Shown here one piece after another: positions 1 through 6,258 of a stretch of DNA of 12,127 nucleotides. The DNA comes from CAYLNK01 sp964384675 (lineage in GTDB: Bacteria; Acidobacteriota; Thermoanaerobaculia; UBA5066): the NCBI GenBank assembly GCA_964384675.1, contig CAYLNK010000205.1, positions 1 to 12,127 of the forward strand, read 5' to 3'. A program made the translations under genes and the position numbers. How positions within the stretch are numbered: position 1 is the first letter of the stretch; each line of letters begins with the position of its first letter. The notes under the pieces are model-generated. The model saw only the letters and a program-made list of their open reading frames with translations. It did no database searches and was not told the DNA's origin.

Positions 1-291
1 CAGGGCGGCGACCGCGAGCGACGCGACCGCGGCGGAGACGACGGCCGGGAAGCGGATCGCCGCCTCGCCGTGCCCGAAGAGCGCGGTCGACGCGCGGATC
101 GCCCACGCCACGCCCGGTCCTTTGCTGTAGTAGGACAGCTCGGCCCGGCGAGACCAGTCCCAGTAGTGCGCCTCGTCGGCCACCAGCTCGTACGGGCAGA
201 GCCAGACGAGATACGCGACCCGCGCCGCCGTGAGGCCGAGCACCAGCCCGAGCGGTCCGCGCCACCCGCTCCGGCCGGCGGAGGGCGTCAC
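1..291 (-). CDS. PMT/ArnT-like membrane glycosyltransferase, N-terminal part (cut by window edge)
   Basis: The minus strand gives 97 codons that run off the left edge. After a hydrophobic stretch (about residues 13-31) comes VADEAHYWDWSRRAELSYYS, then KGPGVAW. The Asp39-Glu40 pair in the first periplasmic loop and the following YYxKGP match GT-C glycosyltransferases of the GT39/GT83 type, which transfer a sugar from a polyprenyl-phosphate donor to protein or lipid at the outer face of the inner membrane. A second hydrophobic segment starts near residue 82. The chosen start is GTG at 291-289; a TTG at 297-295 is the alternative, and neither has a clear Shine-Dalgarno. The start lies 13 bases past the stop of the rhodanese gene, so the two are probably co-transcribed. 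The acceptor cannot be told from this fragment. The family is well supported; the exact start is not. Confidence 0.8.
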   Translation of the reverse strand, partial: MTPSAGRSGWRGPLGLVLGLTAARVAYLVWLCPYELVADEAHYWDWSRRAELSYYSKGPGVAWAIRASTALFGHGEAAIRFPAVVSAAVASLAVAAL

Positions 292-304
292 CGGCAACGG
301 GGAT

Positions 305-820
305 TCACGGCTTGAGGCTCCCGGCGAAGGGGAGCTTCGACTTCTCGATGTCGACCAGCGGCCCCAGCTCGTAGACGTTCCGGTACCCGTAGTTGTAGAG
401 CGCGACGTACGTGGACAGGTTCAGGGAGGCGCTCGGCATCTTCGTGGGGAACGGCTGCTCGGCGTTCCGGAAGTTGTTGTTGCAGTAGATCAGGATCCGC
501 GTCGCCGGGTCGGGGATCGTCTTCTTCAGGCTCGCGACCGCGATGTCGGGGAAGCTCAGGTTGATCGCCCCCCGCACGTGGAGCTGGTCGTACTTCTCAC
601 GGCTCCGCGCGTCGAGCACGATCGTCCCGGGCTCTCCGCTCATCTTCAGGAACGCGGCCTCGGTGAGGCGGCGCGACTGCCGGTGGGCCGCCGCCTCGCG
701 CGTGACCCTCAGGAACCCCTCCATGTCGATCGCGGGGTTGTCCGGGACCTTCCCGTCGGCGACGAGAGGACCGGCCAGCGCGAGAAGGGCGGCGGAGATG
801 GCGATCAGACGGTGGCTCAT
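305..820 (-). CDS. Exported rhodanese-like domain protein
   Basis: The protein has 171 residues. It opens with a signal peptide (MSHRLIAISAALLALAGPLVA, cleavage likely near Ala21), so it should act in the periplasm. The rhodanese fold is marked by VLDARSREKY (Asp70, Arg72), HVRGAINL and IYCNNNFR, where Cys113 would carry the persulfide; the six-residue active-site loop (Cys113 to Arg118) has the size usual for sulfurtransferases. The C-terminal GYRNVYELGPLVDI is the usual end of the domain. An in-frame ATG at 850 adds ten residues before the signal peptide. The ATG at 820 is preferred because GGAGGT lies seven bases upstream and the signal peptide then starts at residue 1. The sulfur donor and acceptor are unknown. 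The glycosyltransferase gene follows closely and is probably in the same transcript. Confidence 0.88.
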   Translation of the reverse strand: MSHRLIAISAALLALAGPLVADGKVPDNPAIDMEGFLRVTREAAAHRQSRRLTEAAFLKMSGEPGTIVLDARSREKYDQLHVRGAINLSFPDIAVASLKKTIPDPATRILIYCNNNFRNAEQPFPTKMPSASLNLSTYVALYNYGYRNVYELGPLVDIEKSKLPFAGSLKP

Positions 821-827
821 CACGGGT

Positions 828-833
828 ACCTCC
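828..833 (-). promoter_or_regulatory. Ribosome binding site that fixes the rhodanese start
   Basis: GGAGGT on the minus strand, seven bases before the ATG at 820. It decides for this start over the upstream ATG at 850. Confidence 0.75.
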
Positions 834-854
834 GGGCCGGGGGCCGGCACGGAG

Positions 855-860
855 AGGATA
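855..860 (-). promoter_or_regulatory. Candidate -10 box for the rhodanese gene
   Basis: TATCCT (TANNNT type), preceded by CG as in the other CGTA-type boxes of this window. It would start transcription near 848 and give a leader of about 28 bases carrying the GGAGGT site. No good -35 hexamer is visible 16-18 bases upstream, so this is tentative. Confidence 0.35.
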
Positions 861-907
861 CGTCCGCCGGGCCGTCACGATCGTCCCGGGCCACAGGGAA
901 CCGGGAG

Positions 908-945
908 GGCCGGAGCCGATCGAGCCCACGATCGAGCGGCTGGCC
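908..945. terminator. Imperfect stem-loop between the membrane-protein and rhodanese genes
   Basis: GGCC (908-911), AGCCG (914-918) and ATCG (919-922) pair with CGAT (929-932), CGGCT (937-941) and GGCC (942-945) around a six-base loop, with two bulges. It lies 25 bases past the stop of the 1416-970 gene and could end its transcript, but there is no T-run, so it may be only a chance structure in GC-rich DNA. Confidence 0.3.
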
Positions 946-969
946 CCCCGGCCGTGACGTAAGACCGCT

Positions 970-1416
970 CTACGATTCGTGCAGCAGGTGGAGCTCGGTG
1001 AGCCCGCCGGTGTTGCTGTAGGCGTCCTTCTTGAGGGTCGGCGCGACGATCCCGAACAGGAAGAGGATGAAACCGGCGCCCACGACGCCGGCGTGCACCA
1101 TCAGGGTCGGGATCTTGACCGCGCGGAGGTGGTCGGAGTTGTTCATCGCGATGGTCACGTCCGGCGAGGTCAGCGGCAAGGGCGCGAGGTCTGGACCCGG
1201 GGCCATGAAGAGCCGCCCCTCCGCGACGACCTTCTGAACCGGCGTCCCGCTGATGTAGACGGCGGCGTGGTCGGCCGCCGAGGCCACCGGAAGGGCGAGG
1301 TGAGCCGGCGTCCAGAAGTTGCCCTGGGCTTCCTCCCACATGGAATAGAGCCTGAAGCCGGAGAAGGCCATCAGGATCAACCCCACGACGAGGGTGAACA
1401 GACGCGTCTTGGTCAT
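970..1416 (-). CDS. Uncharacterised two-pass membrane protein
   Basis: The product has 148 residues and I do not recognise the family. A hydrophobic segment at about residues 6-23 (LFTLVVGLILMAFSGFRL) and a second at about 104-126 (LMVHAGVVGAGFILFLFGIV) flank a loop of about 80 residues that lacks cysteines and known motifs. The C-terminus (KKDAYSNTGGLTELHLLHES) is probably cytoplasmic along with the N-terminus, which would put the loop in the periplasm. The start at 1416 has GAGGAGG (1423-1429) six bases upstream, so it is firm. The gene stands alone, 149 bases from the rhodanese gene, and is divergent from the efflux operon. Reality as a gene is supported by the ribosome site and the coherent membrane topology; no function is proposed. 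Confidence 0.75.
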   Translation of the reverse strand: MTKTRLFTLVVGLILMAFSGFRLYSMWEEAQGNFWTPAHLALPVASAADHAAVYISGTPVQKVVAEGRLFMAPGPDLAPLPLTSPDVTIAMNNSDHLRAVKIPTLMVHAGVVGAGFILFLFGIVAPTLKKDAYSNTGGLTELHLLHES

Positions 1417-1422
1417 TTGGAG

Positions 1423-1429
1423 CCTCCTC
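1423..1429 (-). promoter_or_regulatory. Strong ribosome binding site for the 148-residue membrane protein
   Basis: GAGGAGG on the minus strand, six bases before the ATG at 1416. Confidence 0.7.
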
Positions 1430-1478
1430 GGACGGAGCCCTCACCGGGTCATCCGTCTCCCCGAGCGGATCTGCGGTA

Positions 1479-1495
1479 GGGGTGGCGCCAACCCC
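1479..1495. promoter_or_regulatory. Dyad in the divergent intergenic region
   Basis: GGGGTGGCGCCAACCCC is a near-perfect inverted repeat centred on GGCGCC. It lies between the divergent membrane-protein and efflux genes. It could be an operator, or a 5' hairpin of the minus-strand transcript if that starts near 1497 from the TAACTT box at 1509-1504. No regulator gene is nearby to pair it with. Confidence 0.35.
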
Positions 1496-1509
1496 CCGAC
1501 ATGAAGTTA

Positions 1510-1532
1510 GGCGGGAAAAGCCCCCGTCGCCT
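1510..1532. repeat. Stem-loop in the divergent intergenic region
   Basis: GGCGGG (1510-1515) can pair through GGCG/CGCC with the bases ending at 1531, and GGG/CCC inside, around an AAAAG loop. I compared it by eye with common riboswitch cores and found no match. Together with the dyad it is the only structure seen in the 1417-1625 gap. Confidence 0.3.
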
Positions 1533-1612
1533 GATCCATCGGCATCATTCCCCGCCGCCCGCTTCTGACAGGGCCGGGCGTGCACACCTCGAACTTCCTG
1601 CCCGATCCGCCG

Positions 1613-1618
1613 TAATCT
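1613..1618 (+). promoter_or_regulatory. Candidate -10 box for the efflux operon, placed for a leaderless transcript
   Basis: TAATCT sits seven bases before the ATG at 1626, with TCGAAC 18 bases upstream as a weak -35. There is no Shine-Dalgarno before this ATG (only CCAGGG directly against it). Transcription starting seven or eight bases past the box would begin at or next to the ATG, giving a leaderless message. Confidence 0.45.
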
Positions 1619-1625
1619 TCCAGGG

Positions 1626-2888
1626 ATGACGCGAAAGACGAAGATCGTCCTGGGAGTCGTCGCGGTCCTGGCCGCGTCGGCCGCCGCCCTGAGCGCCGTT
1701 TCGTCCCGGAATCGCGGCGTGACGAAGGTCCTGACCGCCAAGGTCGCCGTCCAGGACGTCGTCTCCAAGGTCACCGCCAACGGGAAGATCCAGGCCGAGA
1801 ACAAGGTCGAGCTGTCCGCCCTGGTGCAGGGCCAGATCGTGAACCTGGTCGTGCGCGAGGGCGACCGGGTCAAGAAGGGGGACTTCCTCCTCCAGATCGA
1901 CCGGAACCGGGCCGCCGCGGAGGAGGCCAGCTCCGCCGCCGCCCTGAAGGTGAGCCAGGCCGACCTGGACGCCGCCCGGACGGCCCTGGAGCAGGCGCGC
2001 CGCGATCACGACCGGATGCTGTCGAACTTCCGGGCCCGGATCTCCTCCGAGGCCGACCTCCAGAAGACCCAGGCCGCGCTCGACACCGCCCGGGCGACCC
2101 TCGTCGGGATGCAGAACCGGGTGGACCAGACGCGCGCCACACTGAACGCCTACCGGGACACCCTCTCGAAGACCACCATCCGCGCGCCGCTCGACGGCGT
2201 CATCACCACGCTCCGGATGAAAGCGGGCGAGGTGACGGTCATCGGCACGATGAACAACCCCGGCACGCAGCTCATGACCATCTCCGACATGTCGAGCGTC
2301 CTCGCCGTCCTGATGGTGGACGAGACCGACACCCCGAACGTCCAGGTGGGTCAGAAGACGCTCCTCACGATCGACGCCTACCCCGGACGGACGTTCGACG
2401 GCACCGTCACCGAGGTCGGCCACTCCCCCATCCTGAGGGACGACCAGGACCTGCAGGGGCTCACGACCACCTCCGACGCCATCAACTTCAAGGTGAAGGT
2501 GAAGCTCGCCGCGCCGCCCCCCGGGATCCGGCCCGGCTTCTCGGTGAGCGCCGACATCGTGACGGGGACCAAGGCCCAGGTCCCGGTGGTCTCGCTCGCG
2601 GCCGTCATCGTGCGGGACTCGCCCAAAGGAGAGAAGACCGCCTCGGGACGGCTGAAGACCGAGGAAGGCGTCTACGTCATCAAGGACGGCAAGACCGCCT
2701 TCCTCCCGATCCAGACCGGCCTCACCGGGGACCTCGTGGTCGAGGTGCGCGAGGGGCTCACGGCCGGCCAGGAGATCGTGACCGGTCCGTTCAAGGCGCT
2801 CCGGTCGCTCAAGGAAGGAGACAAGCTCGCCGCCGCCACCGACAAGGAACGGAAGGCGCTGGAAGCCTCGGCGAGCGGAACGCCCTGA
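1626..2888 (+). CDS. MacA/HlyD-type efflux periplasmic adaptor (membrane fusion protein)
   Basis: This 420-residue protein should link an inner-membrane ABC transporter to an outer-membrane channel, or handle substrate in the periplasm. A signal anchor lies at residues 6-25 (KIVLGVVAVLAASAAALSAV). A first half of the lipoyl-like domain follows at about 60-92 (LSALVQGQIVNLVVREGDRV, then KKGDFLLQID). An Ala/Gln/Arg-rich alpha-helical hairpin spans about 95-182. The second lipoyl half is TTIRAPLDGVIT at 183-194, and the beta-barrel (VLAVLMVDETDTPNVQVGQ) and membrane-proximal domains fill the rest. The length is a little over that of E. coli MacA (about 370). The stop overlaps the start of the first permease by one base, so the two are translationally coupled. 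It differs from RND adaptors mainly in its ABC permease partners. Substrate is unknown. Confidence 0.92.
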   Translation: MTRKTKIVLGVVAVLAASAAALSAVSSRNRGVTKVLTAKVAVQDVVSKVTANGKIQAENKVELSALVQGQIVNLVVREGDRVKKGDFLLQIDRNRAAAEEASSAAALKVSQADLDAARTALEQARRDHDRMLSNFRARISSEADLQKTQAALDTARATLVGMQNRVDQTRATLNAYRDTLSKTTIRAPLDGVITTLRMKAGEVTVIGTMNNPGTQLMTISDMSSVLAVLMVDETDTPNVQVGQKTLLTIDAYPGRTFDGTVTEVGHSPILRDDQDLQGLTTTSDAINFKVKVKLAAPPPGIRPGFSVSADIVTGTKAQVPVVSLAAVIVRDSPKGEKTASGRLKTEEGVYVIKDGKTAFLPIQTGLTGDLVVEVREGLTAGQEIVTGPFKALRSLKEGDKLAAATDKERKALEASASGTP

Positions 2889-4102
2889 TGCGCCTCGCGG
2901 AGCTTCTCGCCGTCGCCCTTTCGGCGCTCCGCCTCAACAAGCTCCGCTCCGGCCTCACGCTCCTGGGCGTGATCATCGGCGTGATGACGGTGGTATCGAT
3001 CCTCTCGATCATCAGCGGCCTGAACGACTACGTCACCTCCAAGGTCGTGAACCTCAACCCCGACGTCCTCGTCTTCACCAAGTACGGGATCATCCGGAGC
3101 CGCTCCGAGTTCCTGATGGCGCGGAAGCGGAAGCCGGTCACGCTGCGCGACCTGCGTGTGGTCGAGTCCCACTGCGCCTCGTGCGGGGCCGTCGGGGCCC
3201 AGGCCGACCAGACCGCCTCGGTGAGGTCCGGCCGGCTGAAGCTCGGGGCCGTCACGATCTCGGGCTACACCGCCAATGCCGGCTCGCTCCTGAACGTCGA
3301 CCTCCAGGCGGGGCGCTTCTTCCTGCCGTCCGAGGAGCAGCATGCCGCCGCGGTGGCGATCATCGGCACCGACGTACAGGACCAGCTCTTCCCGAACCTC
3401 GACCCGATCGGCCGCACGATCTACGTGCACGGCTACCCGCTCCGCGTCATCGGCCTCCAGACGCGGCTCGGCAAGGTGCTCGGCCAGAGCAAGGACAACG
3501 TCGTCTTCGTGCCGATCACCTTCCTCCAGAAGGTCCTGACGTCGGACGAGGGGATCGCCCTCCTGGTCCGTCCGGCGCGCGGGATGGAAGGGCTCGCGCA
3601 GACCGAGGACGAGGTGCGCACCTTGCTGCGCTCGCTGCGCAAGACGCCGTTCCGGGCCGAGGACCCGTTCGGGATCGTCGGCTTCGAGGCGATCCAGGCC
3701 CTCTGGCGCTCGATCTCCGCCGGGGCGTTCGCGCTGATGATCCTGATCTCCGGCATCTCCCTCGTGGTCGGCGCGATCGTGATCGCCAACATCATGTTCG
3801 TTTCGGTCGTCGAGCGCACCCAGGAGATCGGCCTGCGGATGGCGCTCGGCGCGCGGCGGCGCGACATCCGCCGGCAGTTCCTCCTGGAGTCGGCCCTCCT
3901 CTCGGCGCTGGGCGGAGCGATCGGCGTCGTCGGCGGCGCCCTCGTGGCGGTCGTCGTCAACCAGTTCTTCCCGGCCCAGGTGCGCCCCGCCTTCATCCTC
4001 CTCGGGCTCGTCGTCGCGACGCTCACCGGCGTCCTCGCGGGCCTCGCCCCGTCCTCCGCGGCGGCCAAGCTGCCTCCCGTCGAGGCGCTCCGGTACGAGT
4101 GA
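2888..4102 (+). CDS. MacB/FtsX-type ABC transporter permease, first copy
   Basis: The 404-residue protein has the MacB layout without the fused ATPase: a first membrane helix at about 22-44 (SGLTLLGVIIGVMTVVSILS), a periplasmic domain of about 230 residues, and three helices at about 278-305, 335-358 and 367-388. ERTQEIGLRMALGARRRDI after helix 2 is the FtsX-family coupling segment that contacts the ATPase, and the end PVEALRYE is typical. MacB-type permeases do not transport across the membrane in the usual way; they drive periplasmic conformational change (mechanotransmission). A CxxC pair (Cys96, Cys99, in ESHCASCG) sits in the periplasmic domain and is absent from the second copy. It starts on the stop codon of the adaptor gene and is followed after four bases by its paralogue. 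No ATPase gene is near. Confidence 0.92.
   Translation: MRLAELLAVALSALRLNKLRSGLTLLGVIIGVMTVVSILSIISGLNDYVTSKVVNLNPDVLVFTKYGIIRSRSEFLMARKRKPVTLRDLRVVESHCASCGAVGAQADQTASVRSGRLKLGAVTISGYTANAGSLLNVDLQAGRFFLPSEEQHAAAVAIIGTDVQDQLFPNLDPIGRTIYVHGYPLRVIGLQTRLGKVLGQSKDNVVFVPITFLQKVLTSDEGIALLVRPARGMEGLAQTEDEVRTLLRSLRKTPFRAEDPFGIVGFEAIQALWRSISAGAFALMILISGISLVVGAIVIANIMFVSVVERTQEIGLRMALGARRRDIRRQFLLESALLSALGGAIGVVGGALVAVVVNQFFPAQVRPAFILLGLVVATLTGVLAGLAPSSAAAKLPPVEALRYE
2938..2958 (+). repeat. Direct repeat shared by the two permease genes, copy 1
   Basis: Twenty-one bases (caagctccgctccggcctca plus c) are identical to 4187-4207. They encode KLRSGLT before membrane helix 1 in both permeases. This is a trace of gene duplication or selection on the motif, not a mobile element. 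Confidence 0.7.
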
Positions 4103-4106
4103 CTCG

Positions 4107-5381
4107 ATGCTCGAGATCCTGAGGTCCTTCGTCCGGCGCGGGCTCGTCTCGAACGTGAGGTTCGCGTTCGGGGCGATCCGCGAGCACAAGCTCCGCTCCG
4201 GCCTCACCATCCTGGGGATCGTGGTCGGCGTGACGACGGTGATCGCGATGGTGGCGATCGTCACCGGCTTCAACAACAACGTCACCGGCAACCTCCAGGC
4301 GTTCGGGGCGAACCGGATCGAGATCCAGAAGTACGAGGACCGCTTCGGCCCGGGAGGCCCGTCGAGCGACGAGGAGCGGCGCCGCAAGAACCTCACCCGG
4401 GAGGACGCGGAGGCGCTCCGGATCGCGCTCGGGGAGCGGGCCACGGTCTCGACGATCTGCGGCTACTTCGACTCCGAGGTGCACGTGAAGAACGGCAGCC
4501 TCGAGGCGAATACCCCGTACGTCATCTCGGCGGACGAGTTCTACCCCACCGGGGCCGCGTACAACGTCGCCCGCGGCCGCTTCTTCACGCCCGAGGACGT
4601 GAGCCACGGCAGCCCGGTGATCGTGCTCGGCGGCGACGTAAAGGACGCCATCTTCCCGCGCGAGGACCCGATCGGGAAGGACGTGACGGTCAACGGCATG
4701 AGGTACCGGGTGGTGGGCGTGCTCGAGAAGAAGGGCGCGCAGTTCGGCTACTCGCCCGACAACAAGGTCGTCATGCCGCACGGCACGTTCCTCAAGCAGT
4801 TCGGCTTCCGGGTGCGGACGGACGGCGTGAACCTGAACGTCGTCCCGAAGCGGGTCGAGGAGATGCAGGCCGTCATCGACACCTCGATCGCGGTGCTGCG
4901 CCTGCGCCGCAAGGTGCCGTTCAACAGGCCGAACGACTTCGCGGTCGTCACTCCCGACCAGCTGATCTCGCAGTTCCGGGCCATCACCAGCGGGGTCGCC
5001 GGCGCGATGGTGTTCATCGCGCTCATCTCGCTCGTGATCGGCGGCGTCGGCGTCATGAACATCATGCTCGTCGCCGTCACGCAGCGGACCCGGGAGATCG
5101 GGATCCGCAAGGCGGTCGGCGCGCTGCGGCGCGACATCGTGAGCCAGTTCCTGGTGGAGGCGGTGACGCTCTCGACGCTGGGCGGCATCCTCGGCGTGGG
5201 GCTCGGGGTGGGGATCTCGGCCGCCGTGAAGGCCACCATACCAGCCCTCCCCACGTCGACGCCGCTCTGGTCGCTCCTCCTCGGCCTCCTGGTGTCGATG
5301 GGCGTCGGGATCTTCTTCGGCGCGTATCCCGCGGTGAAGGCCTCGCGCCTTCACCCCATCGAGGCGCTCCGCTACGAGTGA
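4107..5381 (+). CDS. MacB/FtsX-type ABC transporter permease, second copy
   Basis: This 424-residue protein has helix 1 at about 31-53 (SGLTILGIVVGVTTVIAMVA), a periplasmic domain with a charged insert (PSSDEERRRKNLTREDAEAL), and helices at about 297-320, 350-375 and 388-410. TQRTREIGIRKAVGALRRDI is the coupling segment and GVGVMNIMLV is a MacB family signature. It is paralogous to the preceding gene: the two share 21 identical bases at the start of helix 1 (2938-2958 and 4187-4207) and nearly identical last 23 bases. The pair probably forms a heterodimer around one or two ATPase subunits supplied from elsewhere. The stop codon lies within the start region of the next small gene. Confidence 0.93.
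   Translation: MLEILRSFVRRGLVSNVRFAFGAIREHKLRSGLTILGIVVGVTTVIAMVAIVTGFNNNVTGNLQAFGANRIEIQKYEDRFGPGGPSSDEERRRKNLTREDAEALRIALGERATVSTICGYFDSEVHVKNGSLEANTPYVISADEFYPTGAAYNVARGRFFTPEDVSHGSPVIVLGGDVKDAIFPREDPIGKDVTVNGMRYRVVGVLEKKGAQFGYSPDNKVVMPHGTFLKQFGFRVRTDGVNLNVVPKRVEEMQAVIDTSIAVLRLRRKVPFNRPNDFAVVTPDQLISQFRAITSGVAGAMVFIALISLVIGGVGVMNIMLVAVTQRTREIGIRKAVGALRRDIVSQFLVEAVTLSTLGGILGVGLGVGISAAVKATIPALPTSTPLWSLLLGLLVSMGVGIFFGAYPAVKASRLHPIEALRYE
4187..4207 (+). repeat. Direct repeat shared by the two permease genes, copy 2
   Basis: Identical to 2938-2958. The 3' ends of the two genes (4080-4102 and 5359-5381) also differ at only one base of 23. Confidence 0.7.
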
Positions 5382-5389
5382 GGCGACCG

Positions 5390-5659
5390 GTGGCGTACGA
5401 TTCCTCCGTGGACGCAACCGGCCTCCGCGCCTATCTCGCCCGGGACTGGAAGGCCGTGCGGGACCTCAAGGAGGACGGCTGGATCGAGCAGCTCGAGGCC
5501 GGCGATCCGGCGGAGGGAATCCGGCTGGCCGCCGAGCTGTACGAGGACGCGAAAGCCGCGCGACCCGACTGGCCGACGGACGAAGACCGGAGCGATGACT
5601 TCCGCCACCACGTGCAGCTCGCCGAGCTGCTCCGGCGTGCCGCGCTCCCGGGTCGCTAG
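5390..5659 (+). CDS. Small hypothetical protein paired with a nucleotidyltransferase
   Basis: From GTG 5390 the protein has 89 residues and is predicted all-helical and soluble: LRAYLARDWKAVRDLKEDGW, EGIRLAAELYEDAKAARPDW, HHVQLAELLRRA. I do not recognise a named domain. Three GTG starts are in frame: 5378 (overlapping the permease stop), 5390 (GAGG six bases upstream, chosen here) and 5408 (six bases after a TACGAT box, possibly leaderless). Its 3' end overlaps the nucleotidyltransferase gene by up to 65 bases, so the two are translated together. Small helical proteins of this kind often precede AbiEii/DUF6036-like nucleotidyltransferases, which suggests an antitoxin or partner role; that is inference only. 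Confidence 0.6.
   Translation: MAYDSSVDATGLRAYLARDWKAVRDLKEDGWIEQLEAGDPAEGIRLAAELYEDAKAARPDWPTDEDRSDDFRHHVQLAELLRRAALPGR
5396..5401 (+). promoter_or_regulatory. Candidate internal -10 box before the small protein
   Basis: TACGAT inside CGTACGATTCC, which resembles the CGTA-TTCC boxes upstream of 1626, 10721 and 11101. It is six bases before the GTG at 5408. If used, it would give the small protein/nucleotidyltransferase pair its own promoter, separate from the efflux operon. Confidence 0.3.
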
Positions 5660-6203
5660 GCTCCTCGGTGCGCTCGCTGGGGTCCTCCGGAAGAGGGGCG
5701 ACACCTGGTGCGTGTTCGGGGCGCAGGCGGTGGGCGCCCACGGTGTCCCTCGGACGACGAACGACGTCGACGTCACGGTCCGGCTCGCCGCTGGCGACCC
5801 CCGGGCCTTCACCGACGACCTGGAGCGCGCCGGCTTCCTCCTCCGCGTGAGGGACGTCGACGGGTTCGTGCGGCGCACCAGCGTCCTGCCGTTCCGGCAC
5901 ACGGCGACCGGGATGGACCTGGACGTCGTCCTCGCGGGATCCGGCCTCGAGGACGACTTCCTCCGACGATCGGTCGACCTCACGCTCGAGGGCGTCGTCG
6001 TCAAGGTCATCAGCGCCGAAGACCTCGTCGTCACGAAGCTCCTGGCGGGGCGGCCGAAGGACGTGGACGACGCGCGTCTGATCCTGAGGCGAAAAGGGGC
6101 GTCGATCGACCAGGGCCGCATCCGGCAGACGCTCGCCGCGCTGGAGGCCGCGCTCGGCCAGTCCGACCTCCTGCCCGCGTTCGAGGCCGTCCGCCGCGGC
6201 TGA
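5595..6203 (+). CDS. AbiEii/DUF6036-like nucleotidyltransferase
   Basis: From ATG 5595 the product has 202 residues. The nucleotidyltransferase core is visible as CVFGAQAVGAHG, then RTTNDVDVTV with Asp57 and Asp59 as the metal-binding pair, and a third acidic site at MDLDVVL (Asp108/Asp110). ISAEDLVVTKLLAGRPKDVDD (139-159) is typical of the AbiEii/DUF6036 branch. Such enzymes are found as toxins or partners in type IV toxin-antitoxin and MNT/HEPN-like modules, where they transfer nucleotides to tRNA or protein; the target here is unknown. The first residues (MTSATTCSSPSCSG) look unlike the family, so GTG 5637 is a good alternative start; it lies seven bases after a perfect hairpin (5614-5630). 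The gene overlaps the small helical protein upstream. Confidence 0.8.
   Translation: MTSATTCSSPSCSGVPRSRVARLLGALAGVLRKRGDTWCVFGAQAVGAHGVPRTTNDVDVTVRLAAGDPRAFTDDLERAGFLLRVRDVDGFVRRTSVLPFRHTATGMDLDVVLAGSGLEDDFLRRSVDLTLEGVVVKVISAEDLVVTKLLAGRPKDVDDARLILRRKGASIDQGRIRQTLAALEAALGQSDLLPAFEAVRRG
5614..5630 (+). repeat. Perfect hairpin just before the alternative nucleotidyltransferase start
   Basis: GCAGCTC-GCC-GAGCTGC: seven base pairs with a three-base loop. It codes for QLAEL of the small protein and may also be a product of that code. Its place between the two candidate starts (5595, 5637) could affect coupled translation. Confidence 0.45.
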
Positions 6204-6258
6204 GGAAGCGGTGGCAACATCGACGGATGCAGCGACGACCGATTCCCGGAGCGCCCCG

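Noticed and set aside
230..1021. Open frame of 263 codons on the plus strand, opposite the rhodanese gene
   Set aside because: The minus strand carries a signal peptide, the rhodanese active site and a good ribosome site; the plus-strand product is Arg/Val/Asp-rich low complexity.
1479..1532. Possible riboswitch in the divergent gap
   Set aside because: The stem-loops do not match the conserved cores of common riboswitches that I could compare by eye, and there is no terminator or sequestered ribosome site beside them.
2672..4444. Open frame of 590 codons on the minus strand, across the adaptor and both permeases
   Set aside because: It spans three recognised genes on the other strand and yields a low-complexity Arg/Asp/Glu/His-rich product with no domain.
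4023..5417. Open frame of 464 codons on the minus strand, opposite the second permease
   Set aside because: Antisense shadow with low-complexity charged product; the plus strand encodes a clear MacB-type permease.
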